Notes: a model not told the origin generated them from the sequence alone. A stretch of 64,000 bases of DNA from Labia minor (GCA_963082975.1 OY720350.1:49120734-49184733), one strand, 5' to 3'. Shown: positions 33,207-45,499, counted from the first letter of the stretch. Program-made: numbers and translations.

Positions 33207-33714
33207 AAGGTGGGGCTACTTGCTGATTTAGAGAGTTTAAAAAACAGAATTGGTTATAGTTATTGATTTATTTCTTTTAGACAGTTATTTTACAACTTTG
33301 GAAATTATATTTTTAAATTGTTTTAAATATTGTATCGGACAGGTGACGTCCTCCATTAGCAATGCACTGATAGGAATTTGCCAGATTGGACACCCCTTGC
33401 GATTTTTTATGAAGCTATCTTAAGTCCATTGTATATACCGATCGCCCAAAGGCCCTTGAACTTAAAAACAATATTCGTCAAGTCGTAGCCAACATACTGG
33501 TTGCTATGTTGAATAGAGTCTGTCGAAGTTTCAAGAATCGAGAAAATCAGTGCATTGCTAATAGAAGGCATCACCTGTCCGATAAATAATTAAAACAACT
33601 TGAAAATAAAATTTCCAAAGTTGTAGAATAAGTGTTTAAAAGAAATTAATTAATAACTATAACCACTTCTGTTTTATTAACTCCCTAAATCAGCAAGTTA
33701 AGTTGCCCCATCCT
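33207..33714 (+). mobile_element. Tc1/mariner fold-back element with ~165-bp inverted arms
   Basis: The arms at 33207-33371 and 33546-33714 are inverted copies (outer bases AAGG.TGGGGC, then TTGCTGATTTAG). They include not only the terminal repeat but also the last coding bases of a transposase, so the left end of the original element has been replaced by an inverted copy of its right end. The unique centre encodes a transposase C-terminus. Confidence 0.85.
33392..33590 (+). pseudogene. Tc1/mariner transposase C-terminus with one stop
   Basis: One frame runs 66 codons from LDTPCDFL to a natural-looking TAA (ending RRHHLSDK) and is interrupted only by a TGA where related proteins have the W of FFLW. 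It then reads SYLKSIVYTDRPKALE, KNNIRQVVANI and NRENQCIANRR. The TPCDF aspartate is the third catalytic acid of the family. A single lesion in 66 codons suggests a fairly young copy. Confidence 0.8.
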
Positions 33715-34255
33715 TTTTCAAAGCCCGCATGAATCATTGTTTTTTTATTTAGTTCTATTGACACATTTTATTAATTACGTCAATTAAGTAAAAACAATTA
33801 AAATGAGTTTTCCCATATAACAATAAATTCTTCAGTTTTAAAAAACTACCTAATATATGAATTTTATAAAAATAATAAAATATTATGGACAATTTTAATG
33901 AATTAAAAATATTTATATACATATAATCTTTACCAGTATTTAAAGATTCGATAGACAAATTTTGATAATAATATAATAGTTTAATTCATTCAAAAGTGAA
34001 TAAAAGAGAATATCATATTTCGAAATTAAATATAGAATTTGATATTTTCAATCAGAAAGAGTGTATCTATTTATATTAAAAAGAAAAGAATTACAACATA
34101 TTTTTCTTTTTTCTTTCAATTTTTGTTTTCTCAATTACCCAGTTACATGTATCAATTATTTACAAATGAACTTAACCAATTGGTAATATATGATGGATGG
34201 ATAGAGATGTGATTTTTTTGCATTGATTGGTCTCATCGTAAAAACACTCCAAGAA
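33715..34255. other. AT-rich DNA, nothing recognised
   Basis: No frame with a motif and no element ends. Confidence 0.55.
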
Positions 34256-34560
34256 GTAGAGGGAGGGCTCATATGACGTAACGCGGGCAGCCGTACCATC
34301 TGCCACTTCCCCATCTTAGCAACCGGGTGGGTGGTGGGGAGTGGGGGGGGGCAACTGTAGAAGTCAAGGGCCGTTTTCTAGGGCGAGGTTTTGCAACACA
34401 CACAAGAACAACTGGGTCGGCCGACTAAAGGATGAAAACGAAAGCCGGAGGAGAAAGTATTTACTTAGCCGATAACGTTGAGAGCAAACAAAAAAAAAAA
34501 AAGAAGGGATCCTCTTCTTTTGTTCTTATCCCCTCTTTGAGGGTCAATCAGGGTAGTTTA
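34256..34560. other. GC-rich unique island, possible regulatory DNA
   Basis: One of the GC-richest patches of the window, with TATGACGTAACGC (CRE-like), a G-run GGGGGGGG near 34345, and GGTCGGCCGAC near 34416. There is no open frame, no repeat copy in the window and no tRNA. A host enhancer, promoter or non-coding exon is possible. Confidence 0.35.
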
Positions 34561-35921
34561 TTAATTAATTATGCAATTGTATAGGAAAAGTTACATTGCC
34601 AATCGGTAATATAAACCTCTACCTTGGGCTTTAATTCCATTTATGGATAATGAAATAAAAAAATATCGATTTAATTATTATTTAAATATTTGTGCATTTA
34701 CTTAATAGCTGAAAAATATAAACTTTCACTCTCACTGCTTGTTTTTGACTTGAGAATGAATGTGAAAACAGACAAAATCCACATTGGATTTATTAATGTT
34801 AAACCATCCGAAGAACAGGTATAAAAATAAACGATATACGCCAGAATGTTAAACCAACAGCTGTACTATTTCCATAATAATAAAAATAAATAGAATTTTT
34901 TTTTAATCGGCATACGCGTAGTTTTAATAATTTTTTTATTAATGATAATAATAATAATATAATAAATGAATAAAATATCTCTTATTTAAGAAATGACAAT
35001 GTTAACATCTTTTTTTTTTATTTTTTTACATTATTTTATTTTATTTTTTTAGATAATTTATTTAGTTATAATATAATAATTATATTAGAGTTAATAATGA
35101 TCAAATTTGGCGCAAGTCTACAAATTTATTATGAATTAATTTTAATTATATTAAAATTCGTCTTAACATATAAATTCTTTAAGTTTTGGTTTGGTTGAAA
35201 TTTGTCTGAAAGCGAACATAATAGAAACTAAAGTCATTATATCATTGAGTTTTACTTTTCTGGGTAGATAAGTGATTTTATACTCATTGTAAATTTACTC
35301 TATTAGTTTTATTTTAATTTAGTAATTTATTTAATTTTTTACCACTACTACTACTACTCAGCTTGCGAAAAAAGGATAAAAAAAATAGTTTAAAAATAAA
35401 AAATTCATAAAAACATAAGGTTACCATGACAATTTATAATAAAAAATACGTAGAACTTGGAGTTCGGTAATGAGAATATGTGGTAAAGGGCGTGTCAGAC
35501 TGAAAGAAGCAATATATACTTACACGAGCAATTATGTATGAATTTTTGTCGCGAAACTTGCTAATTTAATAGACCACAAAAAAACTAACAGACAAATTTA
35601 CCCTTTTATATAGATAGATAGAAAGATAGAGATAGATAGATAAATAGAATATTAAAAATAAATTTGGAAAATGTTTGTTATTAAAAAAATTCCCCATTGA
35701 AGTCGCCGATTCCCATTATTCTTAGATGCGATCAATTCTTCATTTATTATTATGTGTGACACAAATTCAAGGCGCATCTTTCTATCTTGTTCGTTGTCTA
35801 GTAATTATTTATCTCTGACCTAGAGTCGCTCTTAGTACTTTTAAGGAAGTTGACACCAATTGAATATTGGCTATTGTAACGTCTAAAAATAAATATTTTT
35901 GATAAAACAAAATAATACCTT
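34561..35921. other. AT-rich DNA, nothing recognised
   Basis: AT-rich, with small repeats (ACT)n at 35341-35358 and (GATA)n near 35612-35645. Confidence 0.5.
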
Positions 35922-36072
35922 AGGTTATAGTGACCGGTCCGCCGACTCGAGTTCGAGGGTTTAAACCTCGCCGAGTGCATCGATATATAAATATAAATAA
36001 AAATAAAAATAATAAACAAATCTGAGAAAGCTGGCTAAATAAAGATATATTCCGAAAAAGCCAAAAAAAAAA
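35922..36072 (+). mobile_element. tRNA-derived SINE, 5'-truncated copy
   Basis: Matches the reverse complement of 51306-51465 from GTTATAGTGACCGGTCCGCC through the B box (GGGTTTAAACCTCG, one base off consensus) and GTGCATCGATATATAAATAT to AAAAAGCC followed by poly-A. The first ~25 bases with the A box are missing. Confidence 0.8.
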
Positions 36073-36139
36073 ATAATACCTTGATTTTTTTCTTTATCAT
36101 TGTCATAAATAAATAAATAAGAAATGTATTAATTGAATA

Positions 36140-36315
36140 CAGTGGCAGACTAAGGCTTAAGTGGGCTCTAGGCAACATTGTAATTCCAGTCCTATTTTTC
36201 AGTCAGGACAAATACTTTGGTAGTTTGGTTTTAAAGCATATACATATGTAGTTTGTAGACCTATTTAATTATCGGATTAGGGGCCCTAGGTTGCCTAGGC
36301 CTTAGTCAGCCTCTG
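36140..36315. mobile_element. short hAT-type MITE
   Basis: A 176-bp element beginning CAGTGGCAGACTAAGGC and ending GCCTTAGTCAGCCTCTG, with inverted inner blocks (CTAGGCAAC and GTTGCCTAG). The flanks are ATTGAATA (36132-36139) and ATTGAATT (36316-36323), an 8-bp duplication with one change. Non-coding. Confidence 0.85.
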
Positions 36316-36323
36316 ATTGAATT

Positions 36324-37495
36324 TGATGATTGAATAGTATAGAACACAAGTAGGTTTTATTTTACATGAAAATTCACTAGATATTTGAATGAAAATAATA
36401 TTTTTAAAAATTTCAGTGTATCTAATTATCTATAATTCCTACAAATAAAACGCGTAGAAAGATTTAATAAACTTTGAGGTCTCTTATTTTCAAAATTCAT
36501 TATATTCCACAAGCAGAAAATTACGAGGCTTTATTAGTTAATTTAGTCAAATTATCAAAGGTTATTATTTAAACTATTATAAAATACGTTAATATAAATA
36601 TTGTATAAAATTATGAAAACCCCTTAATTTTCTACCTCAAAATAAGCTGTACTGTTTATGGCGTTGCCTATATTTAGGAGATAAAAATAAAATTTTAATA
36701 ATTCATTTTTTTATAAATTTCGAATAATATTGAATTAAAAAATAAAATATGACAGCAACATATCAAAAAAGTTTCCAATACACCTAATTATTTTTAAAAT
36801 TATTAATTGTTTAATTAATATAAACTTATTTTAAAAATGTATTTATTTTATTGTTTGTTTTATGAAGCATATTTGAATATAAAGATTTATTTAAAAGAAA
36901 TAATAAGTTTAGTTTTATGATTTTGACTAAAAAATAACCTTCAATTAATTTTTATTAATAATCTTTGAGGTCATAGTCGTCCAATTACTTTTAGTGATAT
37001 GAAAATTAATCGTTTCCCTAGAAAGACATATAGGACAGTCTATAGAGATTGATTATTTTATGTGATTTTATATGAATGCAATAAGAATTTATAACACACA
37101 TAATATATAACTAAAATTATCATTTAAATTTGAAATAATAATATTCGTTTTGAAAGAACATGAACTCCTTTTTATTAAATTTGACATTCTTTGTTAAAGA
37201 ATTGATAAATTTATTTTCATGGGCACGAAATTATATACAATAATAAAACAATTTTCAAATAAATCTTTTTATAAAAAGATTTTTGATTTTAGTATTTTCT
37301 TTAATATATTATAAAAATATTATCGATAGGTTAAATAAAAATCCACAAATTCAAAGAATAATTATAAAATATCCTTAAAATATTTTTATTATTAATTCAA
37401 GAAATCGATCTGACTATTTGTAAAGACGTAAAAAGATATTTTTGATTTTATTTGTGAAGCGAATTAAATTAATTTAATCCTGGTGGGGGTATTTA
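36324..37495. other. AT-rich DNA, nothing recognised
   Basis: No gene or element ends seen. Confidence 0.55.
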
Positions 37496-37499
37496 TTTA

Positions 37500-37640
37500 G
37501 GTCAGCAGCCGTCGGTGACATTCAGCGATGCCCAACTGTCCCACCTGGTCCTTGGCACCCTCTCCAGGCATCAGGATATTTTTGTTACAATTCTATTTCC
37601 ACAAGTTGTCGGTGTCAAAAAAGAAAATGAAAAAAAAAAA
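37500..37640 (+). other. possible host exon
   Basis: After an acceptor-like TTTATTTAG the sequence turns sharply GC-rich, and one frame reads QQPSVTFSDAQLSHLVLGTL then SRHQDIF. About three quarters of the first two dozen codons end in G or C, against a background near one third. No ATG precedes it inside the GC-rich part, so it would be an internal exon. The right border is unclear; a GT at GTCGGTGTC (~37608) is the best donor. The protein is not recognised. A conserved non-coding island is the main alternative. Confidence 0.3.
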
Positions 37641-38853
37641 CTTCACGGTGAAGAATCTGGGTCGTTGCTGACTTTGACCCTCCCCTTCTTATCCTCCCTC
37701 CACCATTTTAACGCGTTAACATTCAGTCACGCCTAATGGAATGGATACCGCCGAATTTAGAGATGAAGGGAAACAACTAGGTACTCATCTATTTTGAATA
37801 GCAAATCATGTAGCAGAAGAGATGAAAAGAGAGAGCAAAAACACGTCCATTGGAAAAGAAAACTAATAAAATAAAAATAAAACATTAATAGTGCTACTGT
37901 TAACGCAAAAAAGATCCCAATTGAAAATATGCTTCAGTGTATAAACCAATTCCCTTATTTACGTTAACAAGGTTTTTATTTAATTTAAAAACTGTTTGTC
38001 AAGGTCGCCAGCTAAACTTTATTTTTTATAAAGGTAGATTAGCAAAACCTTTTAATTCAAGCAGACTAGTTAGACTTAAATAACTCTTAAATATTATAAG
38101 AAATACATAAATCGTCCCTGGGTGATCCGAAAACTGCAGACACGTGGCTTCTAATTCTTATTTAAATAAAATAAGAAATAAAAACACTGGAAGCTCTCCA
38201 AACCACAATCAATTTAACTCACCTAAATCTCCTTAAGGTATAAAGAAATAATTAATAAATAAAACAAATTCAATTTCGTTTTCTGATATATTTATAAATG
38301 ATGTAATGTATACAATTAAGTTTAAGATGAAAACAAATAAAACAAATAATCTTAATTTAAACTAAACAAGTTTAAACAACTAAATTATAAAATAAAATCG
38401 AGATCGCACAATGGTAACAAGAATTCTCCAGTGGACCTCAGATATGCAAACAACTCAAATTATAAAATAAGATTTAATAAAACATTAATTAAATTAATTA
38501 ATATATCAATTTCAATACACCTGAGCAGCGAGAATTAAAGAAGGGAGAATTTTACAAACCTAAATGGTTTCTGTTCGAATAAGAAAAACAATCAGAATGG
38601 TCTTCCAAAATGACCTTACCCCACAAAAAGTCAGCACAAATAGACACGTGTTCACATGAAATGAACTAACCTTAGCAGCCCCAAAGACCCAGAAAATACT
38701 AGACGGCACAAAAACATTCAAATTTCTCAACCCCGTGTCACGTGACTCGTCTTGTCTCCTCTGACCTTAGACATTTCAAAATTTCAAAATATTCAATTTG
38801 CGGGAGATTTGATCTTGCTCAAACAGCTACAAAGAGTTTATATACATTATATA
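37641..38853. other. AT-rich DNA, nothing recognised
   Basis: Slightly GC-richer at 37660-37750 and 38570-38770, without a frame that has a motif. Confidence 0.45.
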
Positions 38854-39180
38854 TACGGGGTGTCTATAAATTTATATCGGAGTTTTAACGCCTTATAATA
38901 TTTAGTACATTAAACTTATAATGATAAATGATATGTCAAATGAAAGAGCAACTAAAACAGTTTTAGTGAACCCTAAAAGTGTTCAATGTGAGTACCATTT
39001 GTTACACGGCACACACCAAGTCTATAATCGAGTTCTTCCGTTGATCAGTATGTTTTCAGTAATTGTTCCAACAGCTGCTACAATCCCGTTTCTTAATTCA
39101 GGGAGGCCTAATGGTAGCGAAGGCACATACATACACGCGATCGTTGATGAAGACCCAAAAGTCATATTATTAAATTAATT
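38854..39180 (-). pseudogene. Tc1/mariner transposase C-terminal remnant
   Basis: At 38854 lies a terminal-repeat-like TACGGGGTGTCTATAAATTT preceded by TA-rich DNA. The minus strand encodes, with a frameshift, YVPSLPLGLPELRNGIVAAV, TITENIL, then YRLGVCRVTNGTH near the repeat end. The order LPELRNRI, TIT..ML, DVCRVTNG.HIEHL is typical of the end of a Tc1/mariner-like group of insect transposases. Catalytic domain and N-terminus are absent. The plus-strand frame of 85 codons here is a shadow. Confidence 0.65.
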
Positions 39181-39539
39181 TAAATAAAACCTTTAAAATA
39201 AAATTAAAAAAAAAATGTATAAATCATTTTATCATGCCATGCTCATCGATATGTACAAATTTTATATACAACCGAATGGCATAGAAACTAGAGCATATAA
39301 CCCTTTAAATATACCAACACGTTTTCATATATATGTATTAAAAATGTGAGAAATATATTATTAAAAACTTTAAGAAGTCCAAATCGCATAATTATCTCAT
39401 AATACTTCGATTTTACTTTTATATCCTTTAAATATTAAATAATTCCAATGCAATGATTTATTTAATAGAATTGACAAATTTAATTAATACAAGAGTATAG
39501 TTTTGCATTAATTAATTTAAGGTTGTTTGTTCTCTTCTG

Positions 39540-39800
39540 TTGTTGTGATCTTTAAGAGATTTATTAATTGGCTATAAGGGGATGAAGCATCTGGCGAAGG
39601 GCAGAGCACCAAGTACTTTGCTGATACTTTGGGGGATCGATCGAGCTAGGCCTAGGCCTTCAGGGGTCAACGGCCAATGCCAGAGTGGCAGCTTAAAGCG
39701 CATCATCCCTTTAGCCAGGGTCATTACCCTTCAAAATATTAGCTAGGAGAAATTCACTAACCACCTCGCAATCGTTTACTTTAAAGAAAAAGAGACAGGT
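39540..39800. other. GC-richer unique island
   Basis: Contains the palindrome AGGCCTAGGCCT (~39648) and CGATCGATCGAG next to it. No frame, repeat copy or tRNA. It may be host regulatory DNA. Confidence 0.3.
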
Positions 39801-40754
39801 TTCGGTGAATGATACATTTTTTTAGGACGGATTACATTACGAGAAAAGTAGATTGATATTTTAATTACTTAAATTTATTCCTTAACAATAATGAATTTTG
39901 TGAATTGATTTTCCCATGAGAACACGCCCATTCAAAAAAAAATTAAAAATTACATTATGTTTAAAATATTTATAAATCAAAAAACAATAAGACTAGTCTG
40001 TTAATAGGATAATATTTTGGTGATAATGATGATTAGTGTGGTGGTTGGATAAATAGGCGTCGATGAAATAATTTAAAGTGTTATTGAGAATCATTCAAAA
40101 AAAAAACAAACAATTTATTTATATAATTAATTATTTTCAATTATATGTATATGTATCATATTGAACTTGGTGAAATGATAATTATAATTAAATATATAAG
40201 ATAGTAACTGTGTTCCCAATAATGAAAAATTTTCAGGCATGTTTGTTCCATCTATTTCGAAAATAACAGTAAATAAAGACTGTAAAAACAGATATCTTTT
40301 TTCTGTTGTCATGAATTAAAGTTTATAAAGCCGAATGATTTCTTATTTTAAAAATACATTGGAATTGTTATGATGAAAATGCACAAACTCATTGAAATAT
40401 AGATTTAGAATATTTTAAAATTAAAAAAAAAAGATTTATAAAAAATTTGTTTTAAAAGAAAACATGAAATTTAAAAATTACAATAAAGTTATGACTAGAA
40501 TAACTCAGAAATTTGTCAAAAAATATACTACATATATATTAAAGGATATTAAAAAAGGGAATTTTTTTTCGTTTTTGTTTTTTTTTTTTTTGAAAAAAAA
40601 AACGTTATTTTTCTTAAAAAACTTTTATTAGAAAAGCTGATCGTTATATATATGATTTTATTCAACTTAAATTATTGTACTAACTTTTCCTTATTAAATT
40701 TTATCAATATCAACATGAGTCCATAAATGCATCCCAACTTAATTAAATTTTACA
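39801..40754. other. AT-rich DNA, nothing recognised
   Basis: AT-rich with long T and A runs (~40566-40605). Confidence 0.55.
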
Positions 40755-40975
40755 GTGGTTCTTCGGAACTCGAAAATCCTTGGCTGTAGCATCCACATTC
40801 CTCCAAGTATCCGTTTCCTGAGCTACACCCATCCAAATCCTACCCTCTCCTATCTCTCTCACGTCCCTTCCTACATTATCCACTCACCGCGTCCTTGGTC
40901 TTTCAACCGGACGTTTCCCAATTGGTCTCCCAACAAATATATTTTTCGTTAGTCTATCATCTCCCATAATTTATA
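40755..40975 (-). pseudogene. LINE retrotransposon C-terminal fragment
   Basis: The minus strand reads GRPIGKRPVERPRTRWIM, a stop, then RDVREIGEGRIWMGVAQETD and TWRNVDATAKDFRVPK. The sequence G-KRP-GRPR-RW followed by W...A-D-..WR..V..AK is the usual C-terminal signature of Jockey/CR1/R1-type endonuclease-reverse transcriptases. The stop and substitutions mark it as dead. The upstream reverse transcriptase is absent, as expected of 5'-truncated LINE insertions. Confidence 0.75.
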
Positions 40976-41430
40976 TATTAATATAAACATTATTTTAATT
41001 TATTGCTAAAGATTAAGAAAAAAAAGTCTAATTAACTAGAAAACTGCCTATTTAGAGCTATAAAACTATAATAACAATAATTTTAATAATGTATTATCTA
41101 ATATTTAATATTTAAAAAAATTGTTAATGCTTACTATAATAGGTTTGATCCCTATTGACCAATAAAATTGAAATTAAAAAACATCTCCTTTAATGAACGC
41201 TCTTAAAATGCATGTATTCCTTGTTAATTCAATTTAATTATTTTATAATATCATGTAATTTCTGTAGATAAGAATGTTGTATATATATAGAGAGAAATTT
41301 TTCTGTTTGTATATATATATATATATAAAAACAAGGGATAATCTCAAAAATAAAATATTAATAAAATAAAAAATTATTATGACTTAATATAACTATAATC
41401 CATCTGTAATTCTAATATATTTTTATATAT
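40976..41430. other. AT-rich DNA, nothing recognised
   Basis: Includes (TA)n runs near 41281 and 41308. Confidence 0.55.
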
Positions 41431-41520
41431 TTACTAGCTGCTCCGAGCGCCTTCCAGGCGCTCTTCACATCTAGACGGGGGCTCCGCCCCCTGTACCCCC
41501 GAGTGATACATAGTATTTGG
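41431..41520. mobile_element. GC-rich element end with two hairpins
   Basis: ACTAGCTGCTCCGAG starts abruptly out of AT-rich DNA. It is followed by perfect stems GAGCGCC-TTCCA-GGCGCTC (41445-41463) and GGGGG-CTCCG-CCCCC (41477-41491). ACTAGCTG starts with GC-rich hairpins are common at ends of arthropod mobile elements. The family is not identified and the other end was not found. Confidence 0.4.
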
Positions 41521-42002
41521 TTGAAAGTCTGTATGTAAAAGGTTTTCATCCATTTTGTTTCAATCAGTATAAGTAGATAAGACATATATTTGTTTTCTTG
41601 GAAAATATATTTTAATTTAATCAACAACAAATTTTCCTAGTATAATAAGTAAGATTTATTGACTCTTTCATATTATTATTTATTATCTTATCTTATTAGT
41701 AACTAAATAACATAGGAGTATATCTAATGGTTTTCAATTTATAAAATCTAATTTACCTAACCTTAACACACAACAATTCCGTCTCATTATTGTAATACAA
41801 AGTTAGAAATATTAAGTTAATATAATCAATATTATTTATTTATTAATACCAATTAATAATATTAATTACTTATAAATTATAATTAATTCATAATAATAAT
41901 AAATTGTGATACCAACTTATAGGAATATTAAAATAATATAATTATTATTTTACATATATATGAATATAATATAAATATTTATAATTTTATTTTAACAATA
42001 GA
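41521..42002. other. AT-rich DNA, nothing recognised
   Basis: AT-rich, no frame or repeat of note. Confidence 0.55.
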
Positions 42003-42300
42003 TATATATCTAAAAGGCGGTAACTGTGACGTCACATATATACTTTTAAATTAAAAATATTTGAATGTTTAAGTTTTTATGTAGCGCCATCTGTCGATAG
42101 TTTTGTGACACTACAGACTTTTACCAAAATATTACTAATTAAATTAATTTTGGATAAATTAATTTTGGATTTAACTACACTAAAACCTTCCCTGGGATGC
42201 CCACAACAATCCCTGAAAGTTTCACCGTAATCGGACGGGTAGTTTTTGAGTATTTGACAGACACACACACACACAGACATTGCCTTTTATATATATAGAT
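42003..42300 (-). mobile_element. HINE-like element, third family (C)
   Basis: Read on the minus strand: ATATAAAAGGCAATGTCTG, then a (GT)n microsatellite, then TTTTTGAGTAT inverted as ATACTCAAAAACTACCCGTC, CGATTACGGTGAAACTTTCA, a body with CTATCGACAGATGGCGCTAC, and TGACGTCAC (42024). The other end is GCCTTTTAGATATATATC, so the ends are inverted versions of ATAAAAGGC. Microsatellite followed by CCGAT..CGGTGAAACTTT mirrors the layout of families A and B. One copy only. Confidence 0.5.
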
Positions 42301-42769
42301 ATAAGATATATAGATATGTATATAATTTAAAATTTTATTATTAAGTAAAAAATAAAAAAAAAAATAAATAGATATTTTTAAAGGTTGTTTTGTATTATTA
42401 AATTATATCGTGGAAGAGAAATTTTCATAGATATTTTTAAAAGATAAATATTTATTTATTTGTAAAAGAAAAATAAATATTTTTGTTTTTAAAAAATATA
42501 ATTTATATGATCGTTACTTGATTCTCTCTCTAACGGAAAATTATCTACATGATGATTTTTCCAATTATTTTTTTCTTAATGATTAAGAAAAATATAAATA
42601 ATATATATATAAGATAGGTTTTATAATTATTTTGTTTTTTTTTTATATTTTTTTCATAAATTTATTTTGTTGTTTTTCTTTATGATTATTTTATTATTAA
42701 TCTTATCTAGAGTATTAAATTTGATGCGAAAGTGCTACCCCAGGTTTAATAATCTTGTTGGGATAACTT
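42301..42769. other. AT-rich DNA, nothing recognised
   Basis: Poly-A/T and simple repeats. Confidence 0.6.
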
Positions 42770-43140
42770 AATCTTTGTCCGTGATTGCTAGCCATCACCT
42801 CCCCCTCCTTCTATCGTCTCCATCCCTTAAACGAAGAAGCAAAGGCGTGAGAGGTACGTTGACCATAAAACGCCTTCTTGCTTGAATTGACAAACACGGA
42901 CGGGCGCAGAACTCGGGTCGTCGACACGGTGGCGCCACTTCCGGGTCCTCCGAACCCCCGCCACGTAACTTTAGGCAATCGATCGACCCCTCGGAATTAC
43001 TGAGAGTCGGGGACATTAATGTGGGGTGGGGTGAATGTGGCGGTAGTTGAAGTGGCGTGGTAGGGGTGGTGGTGGTGGGAGGAAGAAGAAAAAAGAACGC
43101 CAAAAGCAACCTTAAAATAAGAGAGGAGTGGCGATTCTAA
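42770..43140. other. GC-rich unique island, possible promoter or enhancer
   Basis: About 370 bases of GC-rich unique DNA with ACCATAAAACG, GGTGGCGCCACTTCCGGGTC (an ETS-like ACTTCCGG) and CAATCGATCGACC. The minus strand is open for 104 codons, but the frame is rich in P, T and R from homopolymer tracts and has no domain, so I do not call it a gene. An unmethylated promoter or non-coding exon is possible. Confidence 0.35.
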
Positions 43141-44382
43141 ATTGAGAAAAAATCTCTTTTTTATTGACCGGATAAGATTGATAGGAATGTGTGGGTGGAT
43201 AGAAGGGTAAGAGTAATAGATATAAAAATAAAGAAAATAATCTGGATTAAAATTATGAAAAGAAATAAAATTTAATTAAAGATGTTGAAGATGAAAGATA
43301 AGTCTGATATTCGGATCGTCCTTTAGATTGCTCTCTAATTTCAAAACTTCAATTTATACAACCAATCAACTAATTGAATTATTTACACACAACCCATTGG
43401 TAAAAAAATTAATTGAGAAAAAAATTATATCCACAAATTTTAAAATTACCAATTGTATTTATTCTAAAAACAAATCTGACCTTTTTCCATGTCCATTTAT
43501 ATATATATATATATATATATGTAAATGTATTATGTATATATATTTATATTTAAATTTTGACAAAATTAATTTTATTTTGTTTCAAAAAAATGTAAATTTT
43601 AAAAAACATACATTATCCATTCTTATATTATTCCAATATTAAGAATATCTAATAAAATTAATATATATAATTTTCTAATTTCTTATTAAATATGTATGTA
43701 AATATGTGATAGTGTGTTGAAAGGTGTCGAAATTTAAGAAAATAATTTTTATTTATAAAATCTCCCTTATGTTTGATTAACTGAGTGAGAGGTACAGTAT
43801 TCGGGAAAAAAGTAAGGGTTGAGTCCGCCTGGCTTTTATTACCCCGATCATAAACCGTTTGAGTAAAATTTTAGTAAAAAGAAAAAAATTATTATTAAAT
43901 GAATCCTTACATGCCTTTTATATTTGTTTCATTAAATTTTGTAAAAAAAAAATTTCCCTTTTAAAGAAAAAACGGACGAAGACACAAGTATTAGGAGATG
44001 ATAAAGTGAAACCTTATAAAGATTAAATAAAGCGCATCCAATGAACTTTCGAAAAAATTAATTAAAAATAAAATAAAATGTACTGTTGTATTAAATTTTA
44101 CATTTATTAAGATATGACATAAACGAAATTATTTTTTTGATTTCTGATCTAAAAGTGCATAGGTATATCTATGATATGATTTGTAAATGAATTTTCTTAA
44201 AGACCAAACGAATAATTTAGTAATAAAATTTTTAAATTAATAAAAGAAAATGTTTTTAATTAATTATGAAGTATCATACTTTTAATAGAATTTTCAATCT
44301 TTATAAAATAACGTATGAAATATTAATTCAAGTATTTATATGAAAATATGTGAAAATAAATTGATATTTTCTTTAAAAAAAT
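43141..44382. other. AT-rich DNA, nothing recognised
   Basis: The 104-codon plus frame at 43328-43642 is AT-driven, with an (TA)n run and no motif. Confidence 0.5.
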
Positions 44383-44957
44383 CTGGAGTGTCTCCACTCG
44401 ACTATCTCGCAAATTTGAATTGAATTAAATATCATATATTAATTTAAATTAGATTAAATTAATTAAATTATAAATTAAAATTAATAAATAATATTTATTA
44501 AACCAGCGCATGTTTGGCTCTTTGTTGATGGCACCACGTCACGTGTTGGCGCGTGAGATTTGCAGTGTTAAAAAATTAATTCCTGTACTTTCAGCGATTC
44601 AATCAAGCTGAAATTCTATATATAGCAGTTTTATACAATTTTTAATCATGTGAAAAATTATCAAACATATATCTTTTACGGTCAGTTTAGAGGAAAAATA
44701 ACTGAAAACGTGGTAGGTAATGACCCTCTTCCGGTTGAGCTACATTTCTTAAAAGTTGATAGAAAACTATGAATTTTGAATAATGCCCATGTACCAAATT
44801 TCATGTTTCTAGCTCAGTTTTTGAGTAATCTTGGTTACACACACAGACATTTTTCTCAGCCTTAGTGAAAATGATACAGGAACCTTCAAAACGTATAAAA
44901 ACATCAAAATCTCAACATCGAAAATTTTCGTGATCGCGATACTATAATAATAGTAAT
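44383..44957 (-). mobile_element. family B HINE-like element, copy B2
   Basis: Reverse-orientation copy with intact 3' hairpin end (CTGGAGTGTCTCCACTCGAC at 44383) and internal blocks. Its microsatellite is reduced to ACACACACAGAC, and the 5' end is decayed after GATCGCGATACTAT. Confidence 0.8.
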
Positions 44958-45069
44958 AAGTGGATTTTTATTTATTTAATTATTTATTTTTTGAATGAAA
45001 GTGAAAGTTGACAAATAACAAATAAAATATTATTATTTTATTATATATATATATATATATTATAATATT

Positions 45070-45342
45070 ATGTCGTTTTATAATTATATATTTGCTTTAT
45101 CTCTGGAATATGATAAAGTCAATTGCGAAAAGAGAGCTCTCTCCTTCGCGCAGTGTAACCTATTTATTAAACAAAGTTCATTCCACCCGGAAATGATTAA
45201 TCTATCAACTTCACCTGCATCTCTTGATTGCTACTTAAACACCTGTTGGCCTAAGATTTACACTTTTACTTATTTCTTATTCTTTGCGCAAATAGTCCTA
45301 ATAGTTAAAAGAACTCAATTTATAGTTTATATCGAGAATTAG
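45070..45342 (+). other. unidentified 90-codon open frame
   Basis: Starts with ATG and lies in a less AT-rich stretch (45100-45310). The protein is C/F/S-rich without recognisable domain or signal. Probably chance or a decayed element. Confidence 0.15.
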
Positions 45343-45458
45343 TCAAAACAAAAACTTACAATTTTATATATTTTCACTCTAATGTTTAAGCGATAGAATA
45401 TTTTTATTTTATTTTTAATAACATTGAAAAATATTGGTAATTTATCATAAATTCTTCT

Positions 45459-45465
45459 CTTTTTA

Positions 45466-45499
<34 letters not shown>

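Noticed and set aside
42795-43109. 104-codon minus-strand open frame in a GC-rich island
   Set aside because: Composition is driven by P/T/R-rich tracts; no domain, and GC-rich DNA lowers stop frequency. Described as an island instead.
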